Of a stretch of 20,269 bases of DNA, positions 1 to 13,164 are shown piece after piece. Where the stretch lies: positions 1-20,269 of the forward strand of contig JAYMGJ010000656.1 in NCBI GenBank assembly GCA_037178675.1, read 5' to 3'. The translations under genes and the position numbers were made by a program. Origin of the DNA: Scleroderma bovista. Lineage: Eukaryota > Basidiomycota > Agaricomycetes > Boletales > Sclerodermataceae. How positions within the stretch are numbered: the first letter of the stretch is position 1; every line of letters begins with the position of its first letter. Under the pieces are notes generated by a model. It ran no database searches. It was not told the DNA's origin and saw nothing but the letters and a program-made list of their open reading frames with translations.

Positions 1-404
1 GAAGTACAGCATGATCCACTGGGAGTCTATTCGTCATGACCAATGCGTCGATCATTCAGGTGTTTCAGTAGTCTAGTACGTTACATGTGTCGATTGGCAT
101 ATGATATCCGCTTTTTTGCAATGATTTTTCGTGTAGTATGCATTGAGAGAGTTTTATCAAGCAAACAATAGTGCTAAGACGCGGTTTCATAGCGATTATT
201 TGTAGATCGTCTATGTAGGGGGTCTTGTTGGGCGGCGGTTGAGTGGGCAAGAGGAACCAGCCAATGGCGCGCGTCGGAATTGAGGCTAGTCACAATATTC
301 CGGGTGTCACTTCTCGTGTTGCGTCGGAGTGTTGCTACATCGTATATTCACTCCTTCACCTTTCTTCCCTGCTCGCTGTCCATTACGCTCGTCTGCAGTA
401 CAAA
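1..404 (+). promoter_or_regulatory. Upstream region of the succinate dehydrogenase gene, with a CCAAT box
   Basis: No convincing gene is present before the SDH1 start codon. A CCAAT box lies at 261-265, about 140 bases upstream of the ATG, in the range where fungal HAP-type CCAAT-binding complexes act on respiratory genes. The assignment is inferred from position only. Several reading frames cross the region but show no recognisable protein. Confidence 0.4.
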
Positions 405-2965
<2,561 letters not shown>

Positions 2966-3522
2966 ATCATGGATGGGCACTTTTTAGTCGGAAAAGTAAA
3001 GTTATATAATTTTTCTCGGCTGTCTATACATCCACATCTAGGCTGGAGTTCAATGCAACTTTCCTTGGCATGGATATCTAGCTGAACGCATCTACAATGT
3101 CCTGGTTCTTAGAGGAACGGTTTGTCCTCCTTACGGTTTGACTTGTGAAGAATGATAGTGCATGCAGTGGCAACTATCTAGTACGATAAACACACCGATC
3201 ACAGAAGCAACGCGGTACAGTGACAAGCCTGAGCTAACCGCTTAACGCTGTTGTGGGGGAAATCTTCTTGGAGGGGTTTATACCCTCCTGAGTCCAGATA
3301 GGAAGTATTCAGGCCATCAATATGACGAAGTTTGTCCTGCTTAGCCGACACTCAGGAGATCGATGGTTTTCAACGCAGACTGAAGCATATTTGAATTCAA
3401 TAACCTGTTGTTTGCCAATTCGTTTGGGAAACACATGTACTATGTTAACTATATTTTGCGTGCATGGTACTATTATCCTGTATCACCATAGATAGAACTA
3501 TGGGTAGTATGATCACGGAGGA
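2966..3522. other. Intergenic region between SDH1 and the membrane-protein gene
   Basis: The first part is the SDH1 3' untranslated region; an AT-rich stretch (ttatataattttt, about 3001-3013) could serve as a polyadenylation signal area. The rest shows no coding potential, tRNA or clear repeat. The downstream gene lies on the other strand, so this is a tail-to-tail gap. Confidence 0.5.
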
Positions 3523-4702
3523 CTACAAGAGAGTAATTTCTCCCACTTGAATCATGTTGCGAGGCATTCGTGCCAGTATACAATGGTGGGACTGCCGCAC
3601 TTCGGATATCCAAGATGATCTGACAGCCGAGAATGCAAAGTAGGGAACACGTGAGATTTGTTGTGACGTTAAGGTACTGGGGCTGCTAAAGTTGTCAGGT
3701 TTTCGTTCTCCTGGAATCAAGGCGGCATTGAACCTACAGAAGCAGTAAGTGTTATCACCAAGATGCCGAGTAGGTCAAGCCATATGCTATTGATGTCAGT
3801 CAAGGCTCGGTAGACCAGTAGTGATGATACTCACGCAAGGAAGTACATCACATTTCCCTCTATAAGAATGTCCCTGAGAGGTCGAGTTCCAATCCGATTT
3901 TCTGGAGAGGGGCATCTAGAAGACTGAATGCCGGCCCACAGAGCTAAGAAAAACAACAGAAACTCATAAGCCACCATTGCAGAATAACAGAGATATATGT
4001 TGATTTTGTCTGTGGTAGGCAAAGCAGCAACATTGGCTGTTGAGATGAGCTGATGATTGACTTGAGACAGTAAAGTTCGCGGTCAGTTTTCCACGAATTA
4101 TCGATCAGTGACTGACCAATGGAAATGCTGATTCGTATTACAGTTACCAGCGTGACAGCAATTTCTATGACGAAGCCCAATACCATAACGAACAACAATT
4201 TCCTTGAACAGCTGTAAAGGGCATAGAGCCGCGTTTGGAGCACAACTGAGAGCGTGAGACCACTGCATTGAATAATATGAAGGGTACCTACTTTGCACCA
4301 AAACAGCTTCCACCACAAGAGTCCAAATTTGGAGGACTTGGAAAATTTGGGTATCTGCGCAGAGTTGACCGAATGACGAAAAGACCCGATGAGCTGAAAG
4401 TTGTTGCTTACAGCTGTCATTATAATAGAGATATTACAAGCTGATTATATTTCAAGATCAATGACGAGGGACTCACAACTAAAGACTGTCAATTACCAAC
4501 TACACATTATATGAGTCACTGCCACTCGCCTTAATCGAGATACTCCAGTCCCAGAGGAACACTGGTTGCCGTGAAGTGCCAAGACCCTCAATAATGCCAA
4601 TAGCCTACCTCCAGTAAAAAACCTATTGTTCATTCGAGCACTGACGCAAAAGATGCAATGATTCAGGACGTACACCATGGCTACCATGCCGAAGTATCGC
4701 AA
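3523..4702 (-). CDS. DUF6533-like multi-pass membrane protein (5' end uncertain)
   Basis: Three joined exons are frame-consistent: 4420-4117, 4036-3835 and 3733-3523, giving 717 nt (238 residues plus stop). The introns start GTCAGT and GTGAGT, and the first carries a CTGAC branch-like site. Hydrophobic spans resemble the basidiomycete DUF6533 family: a helix before SVVLQTRLYALYSCSRKLL, one at FVMVLGFVIEIAVTLVTVI, and one at AMVAYEFLLFFLALWAG, followed by the usual hydrophobic YFLA block. An upstream piece from 4702 (QLRYFGMVAMVYVLN, after a possible acceptor) looks like the family's first segment. I could not join it cleanly to the downstream exons. The last exon is also uncertain, because a shorter splice to 3786 is possible and ends early. 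The gene may be intact, or a decaying copy. Function is unknown; the family has receptor-like topology. Confidence 0.45.
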
Positions 4703-5009
4703 CTGAGTCCGTTTCCCTCAGAAAAAGGTCATTGATGGAATATCTAGTGCGCACCGCGAGATATATCAGTGTGACTATTGACTTGGGCTTTTTCTGTAAG
4801 ACTGAATTATCAGATGCTGTGTGTCGAAAGGGGGCGATGGAATACCCAGACATATTCGACCTTTCCAACCAAAAAAAAACATTGGGATTATTGCCATGAC
4901 GCGCGATATCGAGGGGAGGTCCATTACCTCTTTTTCTAATGTAATGACTGATCAATCTGGTCAGTTTCAAAAACACTGAGGGAGTGATACGCATCCTTAC
5001 CATAGTCAT

Positions 5010-6395
5010 AAAGAATCAGTGTAAAGGGTATCACTGTAACGATCAAATTTAACAGGACGAGACTTTTATGGAGTAAATTCACTACCTGCCAGTGTATGGG
5101 TTATTTGGTTCGTTTCTGCCATTCCAATGAGCTGTGAATAATCCATTGGCGATAGGGAATGAGTTGGGTGATCGCGGCGTGCATGCAACTATTGTCGAAC
5201 CCCGGAACACCTCGTGTCAGATTTTCGCTTGGTCCTGCCACACCACAGTCTACTAAACCTTTAACCTTTACTGCAGTTTGCGAGAAAAAACCTTGTCAAT
5301 AACCAAAAATATTTGTGGCCCACGTCGTGAGATGTGCTGAATTAGGAAACTGTGACGCTGGCACGAGCTAGCCTATCACACTTTGCTATGTAGCATAGCC
5401 ACCCAGGTACCAACGCTCGATCGTAATATATAGCGCATCAGGCACATGCTCTGTCGTACTATCCATGTGACTGACACATAGCACATGGTTGCCACTAACA
5501 GCGCAGTCCTCTCCGTAGTCATTGTAGCCGCCCCACATACACACCATACATCTTCCATAGTCTCAGACTCTCAGTAGCCTATGTTGAGCTTACATTACCA
5601 ACTTGACAGGACACAAGTCACACCCTTGGCAGCAGTTTTTTTTTACGTTCCCACGGTCTTTAGATATAATTCTTGTGTACCTAACAGATGCCATCCTCTG
5701 GATGAGCTCCTGCCAAATCCGGAAATAGTTGTTAGCCTCTCGATACCACTAATCTCGGTGCCAGTTTAGGTGGTGCGGACTTTGAAGTCGGGGTCAAAAA
5801 GCCCAGACTACCCCCTGAAGTAGTCTGTGTGCGAAGGGAGGTATCCCGGGCGATCAAATCTGTTTGTCGTGTCCGTCGGACGCCCCTCTCCTAAGATCGG
5901 GGCCGCGTACAGTACACACAGGGACAGGTAAAGGGGCGGGTTTGGGCGTGCAGTTTCGAGCCTGCGAAAGCTCTCGTCAGGGGGGTTAAATCGCTACCCC
6001 GACCGCTGCCCTTCCAGGGCTGTTTAGGTGAACTACCATCTACCACATACGAGGGGAGTAGGCCGAAGCGTGTGAGCTGGCAGCGACCCGATGCAAGGAT
6101 GGTCTGAAAAACTGGGTGAAGGCGGGTGGGGACAAGGAGGCTTCTTTGTCAGCGAAGCCAACAGCGCTCGAGCCCAGCCGGGCGAGAACGTCCCTGAAAT
6201 TCGGGAGCGCGCCAGCACTTTTCTCGTCCCCGTGCAGCACCACACTGGTACTAGCCAGTGTGGATCCTCTCTTGCCATACTGCTGAGGGTATCCGACGAG
6301 TGGCACAGATTTTGGAACAAAATGTCTGTAAATTTCGTTCTAGGGCACTGTATTCTGACAAAACTTTACCAATATTTTGCCTCTGACTTCAATGT
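5010..6395. other. Gene-poor stretch with one clear hairpin
   Basis: No reading frame shows a recognisable domain or good splice structure. The first part is AT-rich, while 5760-6350 is GC-rich. Overlapping open frames on both strands at 6033-6402 look like a by-product of composition. A perfect inverted repeat lies at 5804-5827 and is listed separately. Confidence 0.4.
5804..5827. repeat. Perfect 8-bp inverted repeat (hairpin)
   Basis: CAGACTAC at 5804-5811 and GTAGTCTG at 5820-5827 are exact reverse complements separated by 8 bases. No gene is attached. It could be a cruciform or RNA hairpin, or part of an unrecognised short element. Confidence 0.6.
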
Positions 6396-6425
6396 CCGAT
6401 AGAACCAGGGGCTGTGCCCTATCGG
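6396..6425. repeat. Imperfect nested inverted repeat
   Basis: CCGATAG (6396-6402) and CTATCGG (6419-6425) are exact inverted 7-mers. The enclosed CAGGGGCTGTGCCCT is itself partly self-complementary. The CAGGGG start recalls hAT-type terminal repeats, but I found no partner end, so only the repeat itself is claimed. Confidence 0.4.
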
Positions 6426-6713
6426 GAACGAGACTACGATACCCACACCGCTTGCTGCATGGTCATCGTTATCATCGACATCCGTGCAGCCGTTTTTATC
6501 CGCACAATGGTGGATGCGGGTCATTGATGTCAAACTGGGGTGGCGGGTTTGTTGATGAGTCAACATGCTGGGGTGTGACCATTGTCTGTATCATGGTGGG
6601 GGTCACACTTCCATGATCTGGTTAATGAGATGGTCCGAGTCAGCATATTAAGAAAAGAAAGAAAAAGCTTATCCTGCCAATGACATTGACGAAAGCTTCA
6701 ACACTCGGGGAAG

Positions 6714-6731
6714 TGCCGGCTGGCGCCGGCA
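6714..6731. repeat. Perfect 7-bp inverted repeat
   Basis: TGCCGGC (6714-6720) and GCCGGCA (6725-6731) pair around a TGGC loop, giving a GC-rich hairpin in sequence without a gene. Its role is unknown. Confidence 0.5.
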
Positions 6732-7029
6732 ACCACCTTGCTTGGATTTGACAGTGACCAGCATCAAAGTGACCCAGACACCGCCTCATACCGTTTGACA
6801 GTAGGCTAAACGACTTTCCAGGAAACACTTTTTGCCATGCCACTTCAGCAGAGGAAGGCGCAGATAGCAGCGGATGCGAGTGCGGATGCCAAAAACAAAG
6901 CAAGGGCAATCAACCTTGTCGATAAATTTCCGAAGATGGGGTCGCACTGACCACGACAACAATGGCACCCACTTGCACAAATGACGACAAAGACAACGAT
7001 CTACTGCCCAGGTCCGCGACGGTGACGAC

Positions 7030-7590
7030 CCACCACCTCTCTACCCTGATGTGTTGACCACCACCACAGCACGCACACGGTAAGCCCTTCACTTCCTTCA
7101 CCCGCTGCACTCACACTCACACCACTCACACGCATTCACCATGGCACGCGCTCTCCATACGCATGCACTGACCACCATCAATGCGCCGACAGGCTACAGC
7201 CACCATGGCCACCAGCGATGACACCAACCACCACGGCCACAACCAACGACATCAACGACCACCACCAACGCAACAACAAAGACAACCATGACCACCTCCA
7301 CTGCCAGCGTTGTCAACCACCAGCACGACGACGACAGCAACAGCAGACCACCAGTGCCACGACACCGACCACCACCTCCACTAGCAGCGCCGACGACGGC
7401 GCAACATGCATGGTCGATGTGATGGCGACACGAAGACGACGCGACGCGAATGGCCAATGCCACGGCGACGATGACGGCGACGATGGCGACGATTATGCCC
7501 GCCGACAGCATGCAGAGGCAGAACGGCGAGACGACGCCACCTGCCTGCAGCAAGGCGATGATGACGACGCCCCTCCGTAGATATAATGTA
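7030..7590. repeat. Trinucleotide-biased low-complexity tract (ACC/ACG/GAC-rich)
   Basis: The plus strand is dominated by imperfect ACC, CAC, ACG and GAC triplets, and open frames run in several phases on both strands. This is typical of degenerate microsatellite DNA. The translations are runs of Thr/His/Asp or Val/Gly/Arg without domain structure, so I do not call a gene. Confidence 0.65.
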
Positions 7591-7599
7591 TATATATAC

Positions 7600-8200
7600 A
7601 TCTAATACTAAGTTTTTGTCCGCTACAACTGTACGAACGATGTAGATACCCTTCCGGGGTGTACTCGCGCCGGGTCTACCCTTGAGACCCTTTGCTAAAA
7701 CCCTATTAGGGGCTAAGTATCTGTTCGTGGGTATGGGTTGGTCGCGGGTTGGGTCCGGGTTGACTGTTGGATGCACTCGCACTGAGTCTGTGTGGCCCTA
7801 CCCCAAGTAATACCTGTGTTCTTTCTTGGTGCAATTTTTTCTCAAAGCCACCAAAAAAACTACCTACAAAACTACTTAGTGCCGAAAATTCGCAGTGGCG
7901 GTGCGTGTAAAGTGCCATATATGGAAGGCTGCGCCGTGCCCGGGATGGGCAATGACATCACCGTCACAGCGCTGTCACTGCCGTTGCCTTTCCGTCACCG
8001 TGGGCTCCGCGACGGTGGCGCTGCCGTATCCGCTTACTCAAGTGATCGGGGCCGATATGCAATAGCATCAGTAACATGGCCGACTTTCGCTTACTCGGCA
8101 AGGCAAGCTTGGCTTGCGTGTAACTTACGATAGTTTGAGATCTGGCGATCCAACACTGTGATTGGGCAGGAGTCTCGAAATAATTCGACTTTGAATTTGT
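7600..8200. other. Stretch without a gene before the DNA transposon
   Basis: I see GT-rich motifs around 7730-7765 (repeated GGGTTGG-like words) and a near-palindrome around GGCAAGCTTGGCTTGC (8101-8118), but no gene or known RNA. It may include subterminal sequence of the neighbouring transposon. Confidence 0.35.
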
Positions 8201-8210
8201 TGTCGCGATA

Positions 8211-8235
8211 ACCTACAAATGTAAAAAATGTAGGT
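8211..8235. repeat. 7-bp inverted repeat just 3' of the Plavaka transposase
   Basis: ACCTACA (8211-8217) and TGTAGGT (8229-8235) are exact reverse complements around an A-rich loop, 24 bases beyond the transposase stop codon. It may be a 3' RNA hairpin or part of the transposon's subterminal repeat. Confidence 0.5.
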
Positions 8236-8259
8236 AAAATGCAAAGGTACAAGTGGGAG

Positions 8260-11200
8260 CTACGCAAATTCATGATTCATCGTATAGTACCATTCTTTGT
8301 CTGAAAAATTATTGACGTAGAAATCATCATAAAGCTCCAAGCACGTCTCCGACGTGACATCACGCCTGGCCGATCCTCCATACCTCGGTATCAACTCCAC
8401 TGCGCGAACAACGTCCAACATCGAAATGATGGAGCCCAGTCTGGATATACTACCGTCCAGATTGTTGACATACCTGCGACGCAAGCTAAACATGCCAACG
8501 TCAGGTTGATCGGCTGGGGTTCCTGTTAATGCGAAGTGTTGCACGTATAAGAGAGGTGTTGATAGCTCCACAGGGAGCGGTGATCCCCTAGGAGAGAGCG
8601 CGAATACGGCGCGTACCTGAACAACATCTGGAGGATGAGTCTTAGCATGGCCACAAGTAGTTCGTGATGAAGACTCACCCAATGTCTTAGAATTAGGTCC
8701 AGATCGAACGAGCACCACATCGCATTTTCCAAAAGGGTGCTCGTTTGAAGGTGGGAGAGCCTGGACTTGTTGGCTCGGCATCAAGTCACCGGGTCGAAGT
8801 CGCGATTGCAGTTGGATTCTGAATTTGAGCCACCCTTTAAGTAAACGAGCTTGAAAATGAGAGGAGTCGTCACAAGTTGTTGTGATATAAGCCTGAAGAA
8901 GGGTGGTGAAGTTGGGAAGAATATACATGGTAGCAAGGTAATTGGGCGATTTATCCGCGAAGTCCGATTTCACTGTGAGGTGCAACGCAACTGTAGCATC
9001 ATCCGATACAAGCCCCTTCAAAAAGTGATTGCGGGCGACCCGCGGACCCTGGAAACGGTTCGTATCTGTGGGAGAAACACGCAGGACCCAATCCAAAGTC
9101 GGGTCAATGTGCTGGGGCACATCACCCTCTGCAGACAGGATGTTTGTAAGAGAAATGTTCTTCTCCCGAAGTAGAGCGTATAGATTGAATAGACGGCTGG
9201 ACTCCTCACGATCAAGTAGTGTTACGATTTGTCGAGTAAATTTGGTCTTTTGGCGATTCGTACGTGTGAACGGCACCTTGCAATGCGTGATCAGCAGGCG
9301 CTCGCTCACATCCGCTGTGTACTGGATGAGGGAGCCTACGTTGCGTATCATGCGACCAAATGATTGCAATAACTCGAGCTTAGGGATCCGGAAATGATCT
9401 ATTTCTTTGGACTTCCCCCGTCGTGCACCTGCTTCCAGGATAGCGTGCTTGTGCATGTGGAACTCTGATAATGAGTTCTGCATATCGCAGATAGACGATT
9501 CTGTGAATGTGGGAGACTGAGCTTGATAAATAAAATCAACGAGTGCACGAATAGCATGGATGAAAGGGGGGTCCGCAATGCCTGCTATCGTTGCGACGAT
9601 GGTGCACGCGAGATCTCGGTGGTCTCGTCCGGTCATTTGCTTCACGTGCGACACCTTCTTGAAATGACGGACACCAACGCGTTTGTGCTGGGTGCTATAA
9701 CGTGTGTCTAGCTCGTCAGCGCCCAACAATTCTTTACACCACTTGAACGGATGGTCAAAGAAGAGCTTGAGAAGGGCATGTAAGATCTCCCCTACGAGGA
9801 AAATGGAAGGATCTGAAAATCGCCAATCTCGCCAGAAGGGGAGTTGGACACCACTGAGGTGGGTGGCCTTTGCAGCGGCCAGGAACTCTTGAAGTCGCCA
9901 AGGGTCCAGGCCACCTGCACACAGGTCGTATAATTTCTGCAACGTAAATTTTCCTTCACGTGGGGGATAACAAACCCCATCACCGAATTGATCCAGTTGA
10001 GCGGTGGTGACCGGGGAAGCAGATTTAGTGACACAGGCGATCATTTGTTGCTCCGGGAGATCAGCGGTGTATGCGACGAGTGGCGTAAAAGTATATCGAC
10101 AGCAGTTGTTGGGATCGGCCATGAATGTGCCTATGGCTGCAGCAACCTTCAGGCCAGAGCAAATAATGTCAACGCAGCGGTGCCACAGGCGGGCCTCCAA
10201 AACGGAATGAAAATCGGGGTGGGTGAGAAATTCTGGAGTCGGGATGTATCCGATGCATGCCCATGCATGTGATGTAGCCTTCATACGGAGACTTGAATGG
10301 ATATTGGCTATGGTAAGGAAAAGTGGATGCATCTCAAGGTCGCCGGTCATCCTAGTAACTGGCGCCTTGTCAGACGCAAGAATAATGGGGACGATCGTCG
10401 CGCCCTCTGGTAGTTGATCCTATATAATAGAACGTTAGCGAGCGGCATAGCTAAGCTGGTGATGTACCTGAATTCGGTGCGCTTCGTCACCAGACATCCA
10501 TTCGCCATATTCCCGCTCATCTCCATCCAAAATGGTGTAAGGGTCGTACTCCATGTGTTGAGAGAATATCGGGTTTCCAAAGATCTCTCGCACGACTTCT
10601 AGGGCATCGCGCCAATAAAGTTGGATTGGATCTCTAGTTTTATAGCCTTCGAAATGAATAGTCGTACAACGCCAGTTCGGGCCTTTGGGTATTGCATCCA
10701 TTTGTGACTGTAAAGCTTGCGCTGACCCAAAACTGACTTGTGACCTGGAATTAACCTACAAACAATGTTTCACGTATTACATGGAGGGAAGGGTTGGCAC
10801 ATACCCAATCAAGCTTCAAAAACGTATTGATTTGACTCTGTGTGAAGTTGTCGCACAGAAATTTTCCTAATTCCCATTCATCTCTACCGGAAAACGGGTG
10901 ATACGGATTTTCTTGTCTTTGCGGCTCGTATTCATGTTGTTTCATGCGTTCAAACGTGTTGGAATCATTAAAGCCATAGATGTACCCAGACTTTGGATGA
11001 AACCGACCTGACCGTGGCTTATCTGAAGACTTCTGTGGGGTACGGAATGCAGAGGGGGTGGGTAAGAATCTTCGGGCGCACGCGGAATCTTGTAGGTGGG
11101 CGCAGACAGTGAGAGTTGAAGGAAATATTTTCCGACATATTGGGCATGGAGTTGAACACCTGTGCAGAGTTTATTGTCTGTTCTAGTAAGACAAAAAGAC

Positions 11201-11260
11201 TTACTGGTCATTAGATATTGATTCGATGTTGTCTGAACTCATCGCTTGTTCTTCCTCCAT
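8260..11260 (-). CDS. Plavaka-family transposase with N-terminal zinc finger (4 exons)
   Basis: My model is exons 11260-11205, 11159-10805, 10755-10468 and 10419-8260, totalling 2859 nt (952 residues plus stop) with all phases consistent and introns of 45-49 bp. The start is ATG at 11260. Residues 24-46 form a C2HC finger (C-P-I-C..H..C; Cys24, Cys27, His40, Cys46), as in many Plavaka N-termini. The core carries hallmark blocks of the family: DPIQLYWRDALEVVREIFGN, EYGEWMSGDEAHRIQ, IILASDKAPVTRMTGDLEMH, KATSHAWACIGYIPTPEFL, LVAYTADLPEQQMIACV, SGVQLPFWRDW, TQHKRVGVRHFKKVSHVKQM, FRIPKLELLQSFGRMI and SADVSERLLITHCK-like sequence. The C-terminal VRAVELIPRYG..DVTSETCLELYDDFYVNNF is present, so the protein looks full length. 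Catalytic acidic residues of the RNase H-like fold are presumed, not assigned. No stop or frameshift was seen, so this copy may be recent or active. Confidence 0.93.
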
Positions 11261-11379
11261 GGTGAGTACTGCAATGACTTCGGAGTGGGGATTGAATCTG
11301 CTAAGTCTTTCAAACTCCGCATCAACTACCTCTAACCCGTCGTACTTGCCTCATACAATATCTTCCCCTTTGCGTTATC
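11261..11379. promoter_or_regulatory. Divergent 119-bp promoter of the transposase and accessory gene
   Basis: The two start codons (11260 minus, 11380 plus) are only 119 bases apart, so both promoters must overlap here. The spacer holds an inverted CGGAGT (11281-11286) / ACTCCG (11314-11319), including CGG and CCG triplets of the kind bound by fungal Zn2Cys6 factors. Function is inferred from position. Confidence 0.45.
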
Positions 11380-12201
11380 ATGGGAGGACATGAGGGTACG
11401 TTTCTCTATCTGTTGATTACTATCTGTACTGAACTCACCGCATAGTCGATCGTGCGAAGCCTAAGCCACTCTCTCCCCATAAGGCTGTTCGTCGTAATAA
11501 AGCGTCGCCATATCCTGTACATCAGCGGGCCTTTCCTGTGGATTTCGAGTTTTCCGGAATGGCTTTAAAGTCTCTTCGTGCCAAAGAGGCGGATGTTGAG
11601 TTGGTGGAGGTATTGTGCCAGCCAATATCATTCAATGATATGTTCCACTAACAGATTTCTCAAGACTACCAATGAGTCATTCAAGAATATTTACGAAGGA
11701 GTGCCCAAGGATGTCCTTCGAGAGGCCATCATGGCTCAGTATGCTGAATGTGAGGTCACCCGTTACCGAGCTCTGTCGTCAACTTGGGAGCTCGAAAGGC
11801 ACGAGAGATGGAAGCGGTTCCATTCTCGTTGTCTGACCCATTTCCAAGCGCAGAACAGTGACCGCCAACAGAAGTTGGACCGCTGGCAGAAATGGTGTGC
11901 TGGTATTGGCATGGATATAGACTCAACGGAGCAAGACGTCGTATGGCACATGCTACAAGAACAAACCTCTGCGTTAACCACCATGCAGGAACATTACAAG
12001 TGTATCGAGGAGATTGGGATTGCTAGGGGTGTGGTGGGCTCGCAGCAGGGAGATCAGGCAATCCTGATGCAGGATTCGTATGCTAGTGATCCCGAGGTCT
12101 CCAGCGGTAGCGATGAGGAAACCTCGGATGATCCAGAGGTCTCACTTACAAGGGATCTGGAGATTTCAATCCAGAGCTGTCGCTCTGGATCCAGTGAATA
12201 G
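11380..12201 (+). CDS. Accessory protein of the Plavaka element, unknown function (3 exons)
   Basis: Proposed exons are 11380-11395, 11446-11609 and 11665-12201: 717 nt, 238 residues plus stop, with consistent phases. The first intron has strong ends (GTACGT..CATAG). For the second, the obvious acceptor at 11654 leads to an early stop, while the CTCAAG acceptor ending at 11664 keeps the frame, so that junction is less sure. The N-terminal part is basic (RAKPKPLSPHKAVRRNKASP). The middle is charged, Trp/Gln/Glu-rich and probably helical (AQYAECEVTRYRALSSTWEL). The tail is acidic with an internal repeat (SDPEVSSGSDEETSDDPEVS). I do not recognise the family. Its divergent position close to the transposase suggests an element-encoded partner, or a host gene captured by the element. 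Confidence 0.6.
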
Positions 12202-12349
12202 TACGTCATTTCCCCTGCCTTGAGGCTGCTGCATGGACTAAATGTAATTTGATACAGAGATACGAAGCCGGGAATGTATTTTCGTCACACTTGATAGCAA
12301 CTATGTACTCTCGTGTACTCGCACTCAAATGTAACGCTTCTGTATGGGT

Positions 12350-12370
12350 TATCGATTATCGATTATCGAT
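12350..12370. repeat. Tandem TATCGAT x3
   Basis: Three exact head-to-tail copies of the 7-mer TATCGAT, each containing the palindrome ATCGAT. They lie about 150 bases past the accessory gene and 85 before the next gene, near the presumed right end of the Plavaka element. They may be transposase or transcription-factor sites. Confidence 0.6.
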
Positions 12371-12455
12371 TGAAACGTGCTGTATTACATGTGGCCAATG
12401 CCTTCACCGCCATATAGCCTGGTAAGTTGTCCACTGGCCCTGACCCTCGTCCGTC

Positions 12456-13164
12456 ATGAGTTCATCCACGGTGAAGCACAGAGGGAAACAGGTATGAACC
12501 CCCATAGTTGACCAAATCTTGATATCCTAACTGACTACAGAAAATGAGCAAACCGGGTTCAAAAAGTGGCCTCAACCCATCTCACCTCCCTGACACGACA
12601 CAGGTCGGTGTGGCCGCAGAATTTCCACAGGACCCAGCACGGATTTTATATCCCACACTTACTGTTACTGGGACCGAAACCTACAATGAAGATACATACA
12701 CCGCGAGCCCCGCCTTCCCCCACGAGTCTGAATTCGAGGAATCGTATGTTGGACCCAGCGGCTTTTTTTCTCACTCCCAGATTGTGGAGCCATATACCAC
12801 CACGGAGACCCAGGCCAGCAGCTCTACCCTTCCCGTCGAACCTTATGGCCCCCCAGGTTCCAATGTGTTTTCCCGGTGGGGCCATGTGACGGATCTCGCC
12901 ATTGCAACGCCCACATCTGACCCCTCGATTTCAACACCATCGACTCAAATCCAGCCAACTCTTCGGGCTTTGAGCCGCCCCCAACCATATCCGCTCAGTC
13001 GAGTTCGGGAGGTATTTGCATTCACACCGATACGGAACGATGAGGCGGGACGAGGCACAGCGATGAGGATTGGCGTCATCAGAGTCGGTGTTTTGTCTCA
13101 CTATCAAAATAATAGCACTAACTTTGTATTAGACAGGAGAGGAGGTATTTGCCATAGGCTTTGA
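12456..13164 (+). CDS. Ser/Thr/Pro-rich hypothetical protein (2 exons)
   Basis: Exon 1 (12456-12491, MSSSTVKHRGKQ) joins through a 49-bp intron with textbook signals (GTATGA donor, CTGAC branch site, ACAG acceptor) to exon 2 starting at 12541, in frame. The product would be about 220 residues. It has a short basic N-terminus, then a low-complexity Ser/Thr/Pro/Tyr-rich body and no recognisable domain, signal peptide or membrane span. The last 50 residues are less credible, since a further intron could begin near 13012 (GGGAG|GTATTT). Its 3' end overlaps the 3' end of the convergent recombinase gene by 47 bases. It may belong to the same mobile unit as the recombinase, but that is inference. 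Confidence 0.55.

Larger units (their letters stand above)
8204..12354 (-). mobile_element. Plavaka-type DNA transposon, apparently coding-intact (ends approximate)
   Basis: The unit consists of an uninterrupted Plavaka-family transposase (minus strand) and a divergent accessory gene (plus strand). I could not define the termini with confidence. The proposed limits use an inverted 8-mer, CGATAACC at 8207-8214 and GGTTATCG at 12348-12355, which sits just outside the two genes. The match is short and could be chance. No target-site duplication was identified. Confidence 0.5.

Noticed and set aside
5955..5985. Possible tRNA/SINE B-box (tttcgagcc)
   Set aside because: No A-box at the right distance and no cloverleaf could be built.
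6033..6402. Overlapping open frames on both strands
   Set aside because: Several phases are open at once in GC-rich DNA, with no domain, no splice structure and low-complexity Pro/Ser/Gly composition.
7660..7770. GGGT/TTAGGGG words as a degenerate telomere repeat
   Set aside because: Words are irregular and not in tandem; the flanks are ordinary internal sequence.
7194..7782. Long frames in the trinucleotide-rich tract
   Set aside because: The Thr/His/Asp and Val/Gly/Arg runs follow from imperfect triplet repeats; open frames exist in both directions.
9029..9397. Plus-strand frames opposite the Plavaka transposase
   Set aside because: They mirror the minus-strand coding sequence and have no family features.
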